Position numbers and translations under genes: made by a program
Shown here: positions 24,531 to 33,128 of the stretch, piece by piece
Layout of the letters: each line of letters starts with the position of its first letter
Position numbering within the stretch: position 1 is the first letter of the stretch
The notes under the pieces: generated by a model
The model's database searches: none
Told to the model about the DNA's origin: nothing
Seen by the model: the letters and a program-made list of their open reading frames with translations, nothing else
From: Helicobacter aurati
GTDB lineage: Bacteria; Campylobacterota; Campylobacteria; Campylobacterales; Helicobacteraceae
DNA: 64,000 nucleotides
Direction: 5' to 3'
NCBI RefSeq assembly: GCF_003364265.1
Contig: NZ_NXLW01000001.1
Coordinates: 1-64,000, forward strand

Positions 24531-24869
24531 CTAACTAAACTGAAATACACTAGGATCAATAAAAGGATTTACAAATATAGCAATAATAGCAAATACCAAA
24601 GTATAAATAACCTGTGCTTCAATCAACGCGATTGCAATAAACATGGTAGCTTGCAGTTTAGAACCCAGAGCAGGATTCCTTGCCGTACCAGAAATAGCAG
24701 CAGCAGCAGTGTGCCCCATACCTATACCACCACCTAAAGCGGCAATACCAAGCCCAATTACAGCACCAACAATTGACAATGCAGCAATAAATTCCTGCCC
24801 TCTAATACTACCTTCATCTGCCAAAGCAAATGCTAGGCAGGCAAAAAATACTAATGAAATTTTTTTCAT
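24531..24869 (-). CDS. atpE: ATP synthase F0 subunit c
   Basis: 112 residues. The helical hairpin shows 'VGAVIGLGIAALGGGIGMGHTAAAAISGTARNPALGSKLQATMFIAIALIEAQVIYTLVFAIIAIF'; the proton-carrying carboxylate is Glu in 'ALIEAQVIY' and the polar loop is 'ARNP'. A signal-like N-terminus ('KKISLVFFACLAFALAD') precedes helix 1, longer than in E. coli but usual in this lineage. TAGGAGCAACT precedes the ATG. It is encoded far from the main atp operon (37931-43730). Confidence 0.95.
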   Translation of the reverse strand: MKKISLVFFACLAFALADEGSIRGQEFIAALSIVGAVIGLGIAALGGGIGMGHTAAAAISGTARNPALGSKLQATMFIAIALIEAQVIYTLVFAIIAIFVNPFIDPSVFQFS

Positions 24870-25075
24870 AGTTGCTCCTAAAATAATATATGTCTGCTTT
24901 CGGATATGTACCCCTACTTGCTAAAACAAAGAACGATTTTACACTAAAAAACCATAAAAATAACTTAAAGTTTAAAAATTACAAAAAGTTCATGACTAGG
25001 ACTATTCGTAATTAGAATACTAAACCAGCACTATGCTTAAATAATGGACTTAAATATCTCTCTGCATATTTTGAT

Positions 25076-26308
25076 TTATTCAAACTTTACTGCACAATCA
25101 GCATATTCCTCTATTACATCATAAATGTTTTCTTCTTGAAATGTACTGTTGACATGAATAATAATATCATGAGGAATTTTAGAATCAAGGATAATAATAG
25201 GATTAACACTTTCTATCCCGCAAAGGCAGTGCCGCAATCTTAGCTCTTCCTGATAGCTTGGTGGACTTTTCGCCAAAGACTGAACATTCTTATAGGTTTT
25301 GTTTAATAAAAAATTAAGCATAGCTATATCAATAAATATACTATCATCGCGCTTAGAATAACCAATAAGCAAATCAAAGTTTTGATTATATTCCTGCTGT
25401 TTTGTTATCATTAAATCAGTAAAAGACCGCACTGTATTGTGAAAAATATTATCTGCAAAACTTCCCAAATCATAGAGAACATGAATATTGGTTAATTGTT
25501 GCTTTACCCACAAAATATTTCCACTTTTTGCACGATTCTTGTTGCTAGATCTAGCAACAATATAGGAAGGAATAACTTCTTTTTTATGAAGTATTTGTGC
25601 ATACAATAGTCTCCAAACAAGATGTTTCTTTTGTGTAAGTACGTAACCTTTACCAGACTTTTCTAACACATCTCGTTTATTAAAAACATGATGTCTAGCT
25701 TCAATACTCCCCGGCATAACTTGCCTAGTAACGTTGCTTATCATTTCAAGAGATAATTTCTGCTGATTATTACGTTGCGCCTTAAGAGCAAATTGACAAC
25801 CGCAGTAATTCTGTCTATAAAGATTATCTTGCTTTGCAAGCTCATTTTGCTTATTCACACCTCCATTTGCACGAACATTAATCTTAATAAATTCAAGATT
25901 ATTTTGCTTCGCAATGACATCTCCTTGTTGATATAATACTTGTTGCTCCTTCATAGGGCTACTAAGTAATGTTGTAGTAAATTTTGAAATATTAAGCTCC
26001 TTAGCAAGTTCGGCTGTTTTAATCAAGCGCGTATCAAAACATACATTGCATCTACTGCCTTTTTCTGGCTCATTTTCCAAACCTCGAACACTATGCCTCC
26101 AAGAAGATACATCATAATCCCCTTCAATTAAATCAATATTTAGCATATTGCAGCTTCGCCTAACATCTTGTAACCGTAAATCATGTTCTTCTTTAGGATG
26201 AATATTGGGATTATAAAAAAATCCTACAAGATTCTCATCTGGATAAACTTTATGTAGCTCATTTAAGAAATAATGACTGTCTACACTGCAACATATATGC
26301 ACTAACAT
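25076..26308 (-). CDS. queH: Epoxyqueuosine reductase QueH with C-terminal extension
   Basis: 410 residues. The N-terminal half is QueH: 'LVHICCSVDSHYFLNEL' (first Cys pair), 'NPNIHPKEEHDLRL', 'GSRCNVCFDTRLIKTAELAKEL' and 'QNYCGCQFAL' (second Cys groups), which bind metal/iron-sulfur and reduce epoxyqueuosine in tRNA, the last step of queuosine formation. The catalytic part ends at about residue 185. The remaining 220 residues are Lys/Asn-rich and not recognised. Start 26308 has AAGGAAATAACA upstream and follows the small membrane protein by three bases. Confidence 0.85.
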   Translation of the reverse strand: MLVHICCSVDSHYFLNELHKVYPDENLVGFFYNPNIHPKEEHDLRLQDVRRSCNMLNIDLIEGDYDVSSWRHSVRGLENEPEKGSRCNVCFDTRLIKTAELAKELNISKFTTTLLSSPMKEQQVLYQQGDVIAKQNNLEFIKINVRANGGVNKQNELAKQDNLYRQNYCGCQFALKAQRNNQQKLSLEMISNVTRQVMPGSIEARHHVFNKRDVLEKSGKGYVLTQKKHLVWRLLYAQILHKKEVIPSYIVARSSNKNRAKSGNILWVKQQLTNIHVLYDLGSFADNIFHNTVRSFTDLMITKQQEYNQNFDLLIGYSKRDDSIFIDIAMLNFLLNKTYKNVQSLAKSPPSYQEELRLRHCLCGIESVNPIIILDSKIPHDIIIHVNSTFQEENIYDVIEEYADCAVKFE

Positions 26309-26311
26309 TGT

Positions 26312-26416
26312 TATTTCCTTACTTTATTTTTTATAGGCAAAAACAAGATAACTTGTTAAACCTATAACAACAACGAAAATTAAAAAAACTAATAAGCCCA
26401 AATCCAAACCCTGCAT
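26312..26416 (-). CDS. 34-residue single-pass membrane protein
   Basis: ATG at 26416 has a strong AAGGAGTTAAT upstream. The product begins MQGLDLGLLVFLIFVVVIGL, a nearly continuous hydrophobic helix, and ends with basic residues (KNKVRK), fitting an inner-membrane peptide with the C-terminus in the cytoplasm. It stops three bases before queH and probably shares its transcript. No family recognised; it may be an accessory subunit of a membrane complex. Confidence 0.6.
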
Positions 26417-26460
26417 ATTAACTCCTTATTTGGCTTACACATAAACCATCATACAACGCA

Positions 26461-29400
26461 TTATTCTTGAATATATTGCCATGTAACCTGCGGCATTATC
26501 GTTTCTATTTTTGACTTGATACTTGCACTCACTCTAAGATTACTCTCAAAAATAATAGCCTTTTTATTCACTGTATCTCGAAGCCCTATTGCAAGCTTTG
26601 CATTACCGCTATATTCTTTAGCAACTTTTGCTATATAAGTTATCTGTTCTTCATTAGGCAAGCTATCAAGTAATGCACACAAACACGAATCCTTAGCATC
26701 CATATCCGCTTTTAAATCAAGTGGTTCGATGTCATTTATCTGGCTAGGCATAGCAGATTCAAACTTATCTTCAATTTTATATTTCTTATGCGCTATAGAA
26801 TCTTTAGACAAAGATTCTTTGCCCAGATGTGATTTTTTTGCTTTTTTGTCTTTTTGCAATGTAACTTTGGTTTCTTTACATTCTGCAAGATTGAGAATTT
26901 CATAGACTCTAATGCTTATTTTATATTCAACATGAACACTGCCGTCTTCATCTTGTGTAACATCTTCTATTTTGTCCAATTTCCCCATAATTCCTACAGG
27001 ATTTTGTAAATCCATAGTATCCAGAATCTTTAATTGATCTTCAAAAAAAGTAAGTGGCTGCTTGCCAGTAAAATCCATAATTTTACTAATACCATAAGCC
27101 TTATTATTCTTGCTCATTTTCCTTTGTATTTCTTCTAATTTACCCAAAATTAGAACATTAGAACCGTCTTTCAATCCTTCAAGATCTGCAATTTTAGCAA
27201 CATTTTCAATCGCATTAATCTCATCCCGAAAGTGATCGAGAGGATGCCCACTAAGATAGATTCCCAAACTTTCATATTCATACTCTAAAAGCAATTTAGA
27301 ATCTAATTCAGGAATAATCTTAAGCTTTAGAGTGGGACGAAAGGCATCTACACCAAATAAACCTGCATTAATATCTGCTCTTTGTCTTGAAACATTTCTC
27401 CCCATATCACAAAGGTAATCAATACTTTGCAAGATAGTCGCACGCGTATATCCCAAATTATCAAGACTACCGCTTTTCACCAATGGCTCTAATATCCTCT
27501 TTGTTAAACGATTAAAATCAACCCTCGCAATAAAATCTTCCATACTAAGATAAGCACCATTTTTGGAGCGATTATCAACAATGATTTGTAATGGACCTTC
27601 ACCTGCACCTTTAATAGCACCTAACCCAAAAACAATTTTCTTTTGATTGTCTTTATCAATAATGACAGAGAAATCTATCTTTGAAGTATTAATATGTGGA
27701 GGTAAAACCTCGATTCCCATACTTTTCACTTCATCAATATATTTCGCAACAGCCTCAACTTTATGACTCTCACTTGTAAGTATTGCCGCCATAAATTCAT
27801 GTTCGAAATAAGTCTTTAAATAGGCGGTTTGAAATGTCAAGATTCCATAAGCCGCCGAATGCGACTTATTAAATCCATATTCGGCAAACTTAGCAATCTG
27901 ATCAAAAAGCTCCTCTGCTTTCTCCCTATTAAACCCATTTTTCTCTGCGCCATTGGCAAATTTTGTACGGTTTTGCGCCATGATTTCGACATCTTTCTTC
28001 CCCATAGCACGTCGTATAAGGTCTGCTTCCCCAAGAGAAAATCCTCCAATTACTTGTACAATCTGCATTACTTGCTCTTGATAAACAATCACGCCAAATG
28101 TTGATTCCAAAATAGGCTCCAACTCTTTAAATGGGTAGGTAACTTCTGCTCTGCCATGCTTCCTTTCAATATAGTCATTTGTCATTCCGCTTTCCATTGG
28201 ACCTGGACGAAATAGTGCTAACAAAGCGATAGCATCATTGATACCGCTGGGTTGCAACTTGCGATTCATTTCTTGCATACCATTAGATTCTAATTGAAAT
28301 ATTCCAAGTGTATTACCGCTGCATAGGGTTTTATAAACTTTTGCATCGTTGACATCAAGAACAGATAAATTAACATCAATGCCGCTAGTATCTTTAATAA
28401 TATTTAATGTATCCTGAATAACTGTAAGCGTTTTTAACCCCAAAAAGTCAAACTTTATCAAATCCACTGGCTCTAAATATTTCATGGAATATTGTGTAAC
28501 GACAACTCCCTTAGTGCGCTCACTAACATATAAAGGAACTTTATGCCATAACTCTTGATTGGAATCTACAACAAGAGCCGCTGCATGTTTACCCGCATTA
28601 CGATTGAGCTTCTCTAATCGTAATGCCATATCCCACACTTTCTTAGCAAGCGAATCTCTTTGTATTAGCTCTTGAATCTTTGGTTCTAATTCATAAGCCC
28701 CCTCTATAAATTTTCCATTCTTATCTGTGTAACCTTGTAAAGTAATACCTAATTTCGATGGAATCAGCTTAGCAAATTTATCTGCCTCCTGAATTGGCAT
28801 GCAGTAGATTCTAGCTACATCACGAATAACACCTCTTGCCAACATTTTACCAAAGGTAATAACTTGCGCTACATTATAAACTCCATATTGTTTGCGCATA
28901 TAAGCAAACATTTCGGAACGTCTTCTTTGACAAAAATCTGTATCAATATCTGGCATGGAAACCCGCTCAGGATTAAGGAATCTCTCAAATAACAAATCAT
29001 ATTTAATAGGATCTAAGTCTGTAATCTCCAAGCAATAAGCAACTAAACTTCCAGCAGCACTGCCTCGTCCTGGACCCACTGGAATCTTATTGGATTTAGC
29101 ATAACGTATAAAGTCCCATACAATCAGCATGTATCCCGGAAATCTCATTTGTGTGATAATATCAATTTCTCTCTGCAACCGCTCATAATAAATAGCATGT
29201 TTAGATTCTGGAACTTGCTGCAACCTTTTCTGTAACCCCTCTCTACATTTATAAGCAAAATATTCTGCCTCATTATCTATTGATAAATTTTCCTTTTGTG
29301 CATACTCCTTGGCAAACTTAAAGGTTGGTGGAGTAGGAGGATTTCTATCATTTTTTAAATCAATAACAAGATTACACTTTTTTACAATCTCTTGTGTATT

Positions 29401-30297
29401 TGCAACGGCATCTGGAATATCAGCAAAAAGTTCTGCCATTTCTTCTGGACTCTTTATGTAAAATTCAGAGACAGTATGTCGCAATCTTGAACTATCATTA
29501 ATATTCTTACCTGTGGCTATCATCATGGCGGCTTCTTGCATGTCAGCATCGCTTTTTGTACTATAATGCGTATCGTTTGTAGCAATAAGCTTAATGCCTG
29601 TCTCAAGACTAAGTCGAATAAGGCTTTTGTCGATATATAATTGATCTCCTACGCCATGCCTCATAATCTCAATATAAAAATCCTCGCCAAAAATATCCTG
29701 ATACTCCAAAGCTACCTCTTTCGCCCCTTCATATCCCTTTGCGCCTTGTATGATACGTTTTTCTCGAGATTCATGTTTCATGTTGGGATTAAGATTGAGA
29801 TTCCAAGCAATCTCGCCACTCAAGCACGCCGAAGAACATATCAATCCTTGAGAGTGCTCTCTTAAAATCTTTTTATTGATCCTTGATGTGCGATAGAATC
29901 CTTGTATAAAGCTTTGTGAAGAAAGATACATGAGATTCTTATACCCGTTCTCATCTTTTGCATAAAGGCACACATGAAACTTTGGGGCATTAGGGTCTTT
30001 GTTATCAATCTGCTCTTTATTATGAATATATGCTTCAATGCCAATGATTGGTTTAACGCCATTTTTTTTCATGGTTTTATAAAATTCTATCGCACCAAAC
30101 ATATTGCCATGATCGGTAATAGCTACACTATTCATACCTAATTCTTTGACTTTTTTAGCAAGCAAATCTAGCTTATTAACACCATCAAGCAAAGAATATT
30201 CTGTATGCAAATGCAAATGCGTAAAGGGAATCTTCGAATCCAAATTCAAATCTTCTTGCTGTTGCGCAACATGATAAGTTGGAGGGGGTGTGCTCAT
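26461..30297 (-). CDS. dnaE: DNA polymerase III alpha subunit
   Basis: 1278 residues. PHP domain at the start ('FTHLHLHTEYSLLDGVNKLD', 'SVAITDHGNMFGAIEFY'), the polymerase core with 'PVGPGRGSAAGSLVAYCLEITDLDPI' and 'PDIDTDFCQRRRSEM' (catalytic Asp residues), the 'FNKSHSAAYGILTFQTAYLK' finger region, a tandem HhH region, and a late OB-fold. Residues about 1135-1200 form a Lys/Asp/Ser-rich insert not seen in E. coli DnaE. It is the replicative polymerase. AATCCTGAATCG precedes the gene; 62 bases upstream of the small membrane protein. Confidence 0.95.
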   Translation of the reverse strand: MSTPPPTYHVAQQQEDLNLDSKIPFTHLHLHTEYSLLDGVNKLDLLAKKVKELGMNSVAITDHGNMFGAIEFYKTMKKNGVKPIIGIEAYIHNKEQIDNKDPNAPKFHVCLYAKDENGYKNLMYLSSQSFIQGFYRTSRINKKILREHSQGLICSSACLSGEIAWNLNLNPNMKHESREKRIIQGAKGYEGAKEVALEYQDIFGEDFYIEIMRHGVGDQLYIDKSLIRLSLETGIKLIATNDTHYSTKSDADMQEAAMMIATGKNINDSSRLRHTVSEFYIKSPEEMAELFADIPDAVANTQEIVKKCNLVIDLKNDRNPPTPPTFKFAKEYAQKENLSIDNEAEYFAYKCREGLQKRLQQVPESKHAIYYERLQREIDIITQMRFPGYMLIVWDFIRYAKSNKIPVGPGRGSAAGSLVAYCLEITDLDPIKYDLLFERFLNPERVSMPDIDTDFCQRRRSEMFAYMRKQYGVYNVAQVITFGKMLARGVIRDVARIYCMPIQEADKFAKLIPSKLGITLQGYTDKNGKFIEGAYELEPKIQELIQRDSLAKKVWDMALRLEKLNRNAGKHAAALVVDSNQELWHKVPLYVSERTKGVVVTQYSMKYLEPVDLIKFDFLGLKTLTVIQDTLNIIKDTSGIDVNLSVLDVNDAKVYKTLCSGNTLGIFQLESNGMQEMNRKLQPSGINDAIALLALFRPGPMESGMTNDYIERKHGRAEVTYPFKELEPILESTFGVIVYQEQVMQIVQVIGGFSLGEADLIRRAMGKKDVEIMAQNRTKFANGAEKNGFNREKAEELFDQIAKFAEYGFNKSHSAAYGILTFQTAYLKTYFEHEFMAAILTSESHKVEAVAKYIDEVKSMGIEVLPPHINTSKIDFSVIIDKDNQKKIVFGLGAIKGAGEGPLQIIVDNRSKNGAYLSMEDFIARVDFNRLTKRILEPLVKSGSLDNLGYTRATILQSIDYLCDMGRNVSRQRADINAGLFGVDAFRPTLKLKIIPELDSKLLLEYEYESLGIYLSGHPLDHFRDEINAIENVAKIADLEGLKDGSNVLILGKLEEIQRKMSKNNKAYGISKIMDFTGKQPLTFFEDQLKILDTMDLQNPVGIMGKLDKIEDVTQDEDGSVHVEYKISIRVYEILNLAECKETKVTLQKDKKAKKSHLGKESLSKDSIAHKKYKIEDKFESAMPSQINDIEPLDLKADMDAKDSCLCALLDSLPNEEQITYIAKVAKEYSGNAKLAIGLRDTVNKKAIIFESNLRVSASIKSKIETIMPQVTWQYIQE

Positions 30298-30551
30298 TTT
30301 GTAATCCTGAATCGCAAATTATTTTGCAAATATTTGCGTGTAGAATCTTACTAAAGAAAAAGTAAAACTAAACTAAAATTACCTCAAATATTTTGAAAGC
30401 CAAATTTGCAGATTCTACATAAAGTCTTAATAATTAGGAAATCACAATCCAACATTTCCTACACTCATAACAAGCCCGAGCGTCAAAGATTAGTCTGGCA
30501 TAAAGGCAAAATGGCTAGAAATAATCCCAATCAAAACCCTACAAGCTATGA

Positions 30552-30557
30552 TACAAT
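30552..30557 (+). promoter_or_regulatory. Possible -10 box upstream of murI
   Basis: GCTATGATACAAT lies about 34 bases before the murI ATG. TATGAT (30547-30552) and TACAAT (30552-30557) are both acceptable -10 hexamers. No good -35 was seen. Confidence 0.4.
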
Positions 30558-30590
30558 CATTGAATGCGAAAACAACTTTCTGGGGATTTT

Positions 30591-31358
30591 ATGCAAACAA
30601 TTAAGAAAATTGGGATTTTCGATAGCGGTGCTGGTGGTTTAACGGTCTTAAAAAGCTTGATTGAAGAAATAGGATTCGAACATATCATTTACTATGGCGA
30701 CACAGCGCGTGTTCCTTATGGAAATAAAGATACGCAGACTATTATTAAATTTTCATTAGAAGCATTAAAGTTCTTTGAGCATTTTGCTATTGATTTGCTC
30801 ATTGTTGCTTGCAATACCGCTTCGGCACATGCACTCACTGCCATGCAACAACAAGCGCAAATTCCAATTATAGGTGTTATTGAATCTGGTATTAACGCAT
30901 TGTTACAAAAAAAGATTCCTAAAGATTCTAATATTCTTGTATTAGCCACACAAGCCACCATAGCTTCGGGTAATTATGAGAAGCATTTACGACAAATAGG
31001 CTATAACAATGTGATAAGTATCGCTACAAATCTTTTTGTCAGTTTAGTAGAGGAGCATATTTTTGAAGGGGAGATTATAGAATCCACATTCAGGCACTAT
31101 TTCCATCCTTCACTTAACCCACAGGCTGTTATCCTTGGTTGCACGCATTTTCCATTGCTATTGCAACCCTTACGTAAACACTTCGGACCAAGCACGTTAT
31201 TTGTACATTCAGGTGAAGCCATTGCAAGATTTTTGCAACAAGAATTTCACATCACTCGAAATAATCGTAATTTTATAGAGTTCTTTGCAAGTGATAATGT
31301 TGCTAAACTAAAAGCGACAGCAAAAGAATGGCTGCGAGATGGCAGCTATCAAAGCTAA
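30591..31358 (+). CDS. murI: Glutamate racemase
   Basis: Start at ATG 30591 (MQTIKKIG) with GGGGATTTT before it; 255 residues, the usual Helicobacter length. 'IGIFDSGAGGLTVLKSL' holds the first active-site Asp-Ser, 'IVACNTASAHAL' the first catalytic Cys and 'VILGCTHFPLLL' the second Cys-Thr-His. It makes D-glutamate for peptidoglycan. Single gene, divergent from dnaE. Confidence 0.95.
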   Translation: MQTIKKIGIFDSGAGGLTVLKSLIEEIGFEHIIYYGDTARVPYGNKDTQTIIKFSLEALKFFEHFAIDLLIVACNTASAHALTAMQQQAQIPIIGVIESGINALLQKKIPKDSNILVLATQATIASGNYEKHLRQIGYNNVISIATNLFVSLVEEHIFEGEIIESTFRHYFHPSLNPQAVILGCTHFPLLLQPLRKHFGPSTLFVHSGEAIARFLQQEFHITRNNRNFIEFFASDNVAKLKATAKEWLRDGSYQS

Positions 31359-31400
31359 TCTATTGTTTCTAGAATCTTGTTCAAAATTTGAATTGTTAAT

Positions 31401-32471
31401 TCAATCCTCTGTGTTAAGCGTTATAACATAATTTTCACCTAAGTATCTAAGCCACTGTAAAGTATCCATATTTTGAAAAGTTTGTAAAGGTTGAAACTTC
31501 GGTGCATCTTTGAGAATGAAACTTAAAGAAAGCTTCTTCTTTTTGCCCTGCATTATATCGCCAAAAGCCTTAGCAATTTCTTTTCCTTGATTGCCAAAAA
31601 ATTTTGACAAAAATATCGGGGCACTAAGATAAACAAAGGTAATATTGCCGTCAAATTGCTGCTGTAAAACTTCTTTTTGTTGATCTGTAAATTTAGTATT
31701 ACTTTTCAAAAAATCTTTAAAAGTTTTCTTAGATTCCAGAGTAATTGCTATGGAATCTAATTCATGAGGAATATTTTGTGGTTGCAGTTGGGGGTTACTT
31801 GTATCGCCATTGATTGCCATAACTATCGCATAAATAACACCTAAAATATGTGGTTTATCGATATTGGGAGAGAAGAGATTTTTAATTTCAATTTTTGTGT
31901 TAAAAATTTCAGATTCTAATTGACAAGCATTATTGGCTGTAACAATTTTTGAATCTTGAGTGTCTAAGGTATGGTGCGAATAATTCTGTTGACATCGCAA
32001 TGTGTTAGGCAATAAAGCATCTGCACTATGATTCAAAAAAGCTATAACTGAATTACTGTTAGAATCCCCAAAAAACGTATCGATAGAAGGATAACTAATC
32101 GATGTAGAAACATTAAAAGAAAACGTATTCTTATCGCTGACATCTCTGCTTTTTAAAGAAATATCTGAAAATTTCACATACCCATGATGTTCGCTATCAT
32201 GCGCTGTCTCATCATTAGTATACAACGTAATAAATTGACTACGACATTCATAGTCGCTAATACCACTGCATTCAAAAGGAGAATACTCAATTTGTTGTAT
32301 TCCAAAATTATCATCTGATTCAGAAATATGAGATCGTATTTGCTCCATACCATTATTAAGGTGCTCTTGTATGGATTTTGTTACCATTTTTGAGAGGATA
32401 GGTATCATAATTAAGAGAGATACAATAATAACTGCACCTACAATAATTATAATGCGCGCTAGTTTGTTCAT
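31401..32471 (-). CDS. Unrecognised membrane-anchored periplasmic protein
   Basis: Start at ATG 32471 (MNKLARII), six bases after AAGGAG; 356 residues. One N-terminal membrane segment ('IIIIVGAVIIVSLLIMIPIL') then a long soluble region with four or more Cys (FECSGISDYECR, LRCQQ, NACQLE), consistent with periplasmic disulphides. Repeated beta-like stretches ('ITFVYLSAPIFLSKFFG', 'LSLSFILKDAP') recall DUF945-like proteins, but similarity is too weak to name. It is convergent with murI and appears single. Confidence 0.6.
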   Translation of the reverse strand: MNKLARIIIIVGAVIIVSLLIMIPILSKMVTKSIQEHLNNGMEQIRSHISESDDNFGIQQIEYSPFECSGISDYECRSQFITLYTNDETAHDSEHHGYVKFSDISLKSRDVSDKNTFSFNVSTSISYPSIDTFFGDSNSNSVIAFLNHSADALLPNTLRCQQNYSHHTLDTQDSKIVTANNACQLESEIFNTKIEIKNLFSPNIDKPHILGVIYAIVMAINGDTSNPQLQPQNIPHELDSIAITLESKKTFKDFLKSNTKFTDQQKEVLQQQFDGNITFVYLSAPIFLSKFFGNQGKEIAKAFGDIMQGKKKKLSLSFILKDAPKFQPLQTFQNMDTLQWLRYLGENYVITLNTED

Positions 32472-32595
32472 TAACAACTCCTTACTAACATGAATACTAT
32501 TCTATCACTTTTTTACAAAGATCCTTATGTTCATGCTGTTAAATTTTCAATTACTAATTTAAGCAATGGACGGAAATTTCATCTAATGTTTTTAT

Positions 32596-32603
32596 GCTAT
32601 CAT
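32596..32603 (+). promoter_or_regulatory. Probable extended -10 promoter before the 32640 gene
   Basis: TTTATGCTATCAT fits the extended -10 pattern of this genome; predicted start near 32610, followed by AAAAGGACGTTA directly before the ATG at 32640. Confidence 0.45.
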
Positions 32604-32639
32604 TAAAGTCTTACTTTTGAATCCTACAAAAGGACGTTA

Positions 32640-33050
32640 ATGTCAAGAATCATATTATTGCTCATATTCTCTTTAGTACAAGCTTTTGGTGGAGCAGCAT
32701 TTGAAAGTGAAAGTTATCTTATATGGATTGGTTCAAAGTGTCCAACAGGGAGCACAACCTGCACTCATGTTACTTATAACCAAACTGACAAACACAACGG
32801 AAAGACACTTATTATACAAGGCGGAGAGCCGATAGTGGGAAATCTTTCGGGTAATTTAATAGGCTACAAATTTTTAGATTTAAAAAGCAAACAAGCTTTT
32901 GAATTATCTATGAATCTTGAAAAACAATACACTCTCTATATACGTAGCTTAAGTGGAGATTCACAAATAGGCAAGGCTTTCAAACAAGAAATCATAAAAC
33001 CCATTAATGAAAATACCTATCTGCAAAAGATTAAAAAAATCAAAAAATAA
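32640..33050 (+). CDS. Unrecognised small secreted protein
   Basis: 136 residues with a Sec signal peptide ('SRIILLLIFSLVQAFGGAAFES'). The mature part has one Cys pair (SKCPTGSTTCTH), beta-strand-like segments, and a basic C-terminus (LQKIKKIKK). AAAAGGACGTTA is upstream. The 'YLIWIGSKCPTGSTTC' portion suggests a small disulphide-bonded periplasmic domain. No family recognised. It precedes carB but has its own promoter, and carB has another one. Confidence 0.6.
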   Translation: MSRIILLLIFSLVQAFGGAAFESESYLIWIGSKCPTGSTTCTHVTYNQTDKHNGKTLIIQGGEPIVGNLSGNLIGYKFLDLKSKQAFELSMNLEKQYTLYIRSLSGDSQIGKAFKQEIIKPINENTYLQKIKKIKK

Positions 33051-33052
33051 AG

Positions 33053-33058
33053 TATAAT
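33053..33058 (+). promoter_or_regulatory. Probable -10 of carB
   Basis: AGTATAATCG directly follows the stop of the secreted-protein gene. Start of RNA near 33065, leaving about 65 bases of leader before the carB ATG at 33129. Confidence 0.45.
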
Positions 33059-33128
33059 CGCAGTAATCAATAACATTAAACACTTATTCACTGCGCTAAA
33101 TTCGGCTTAATAATACAAAGGCATAGCT

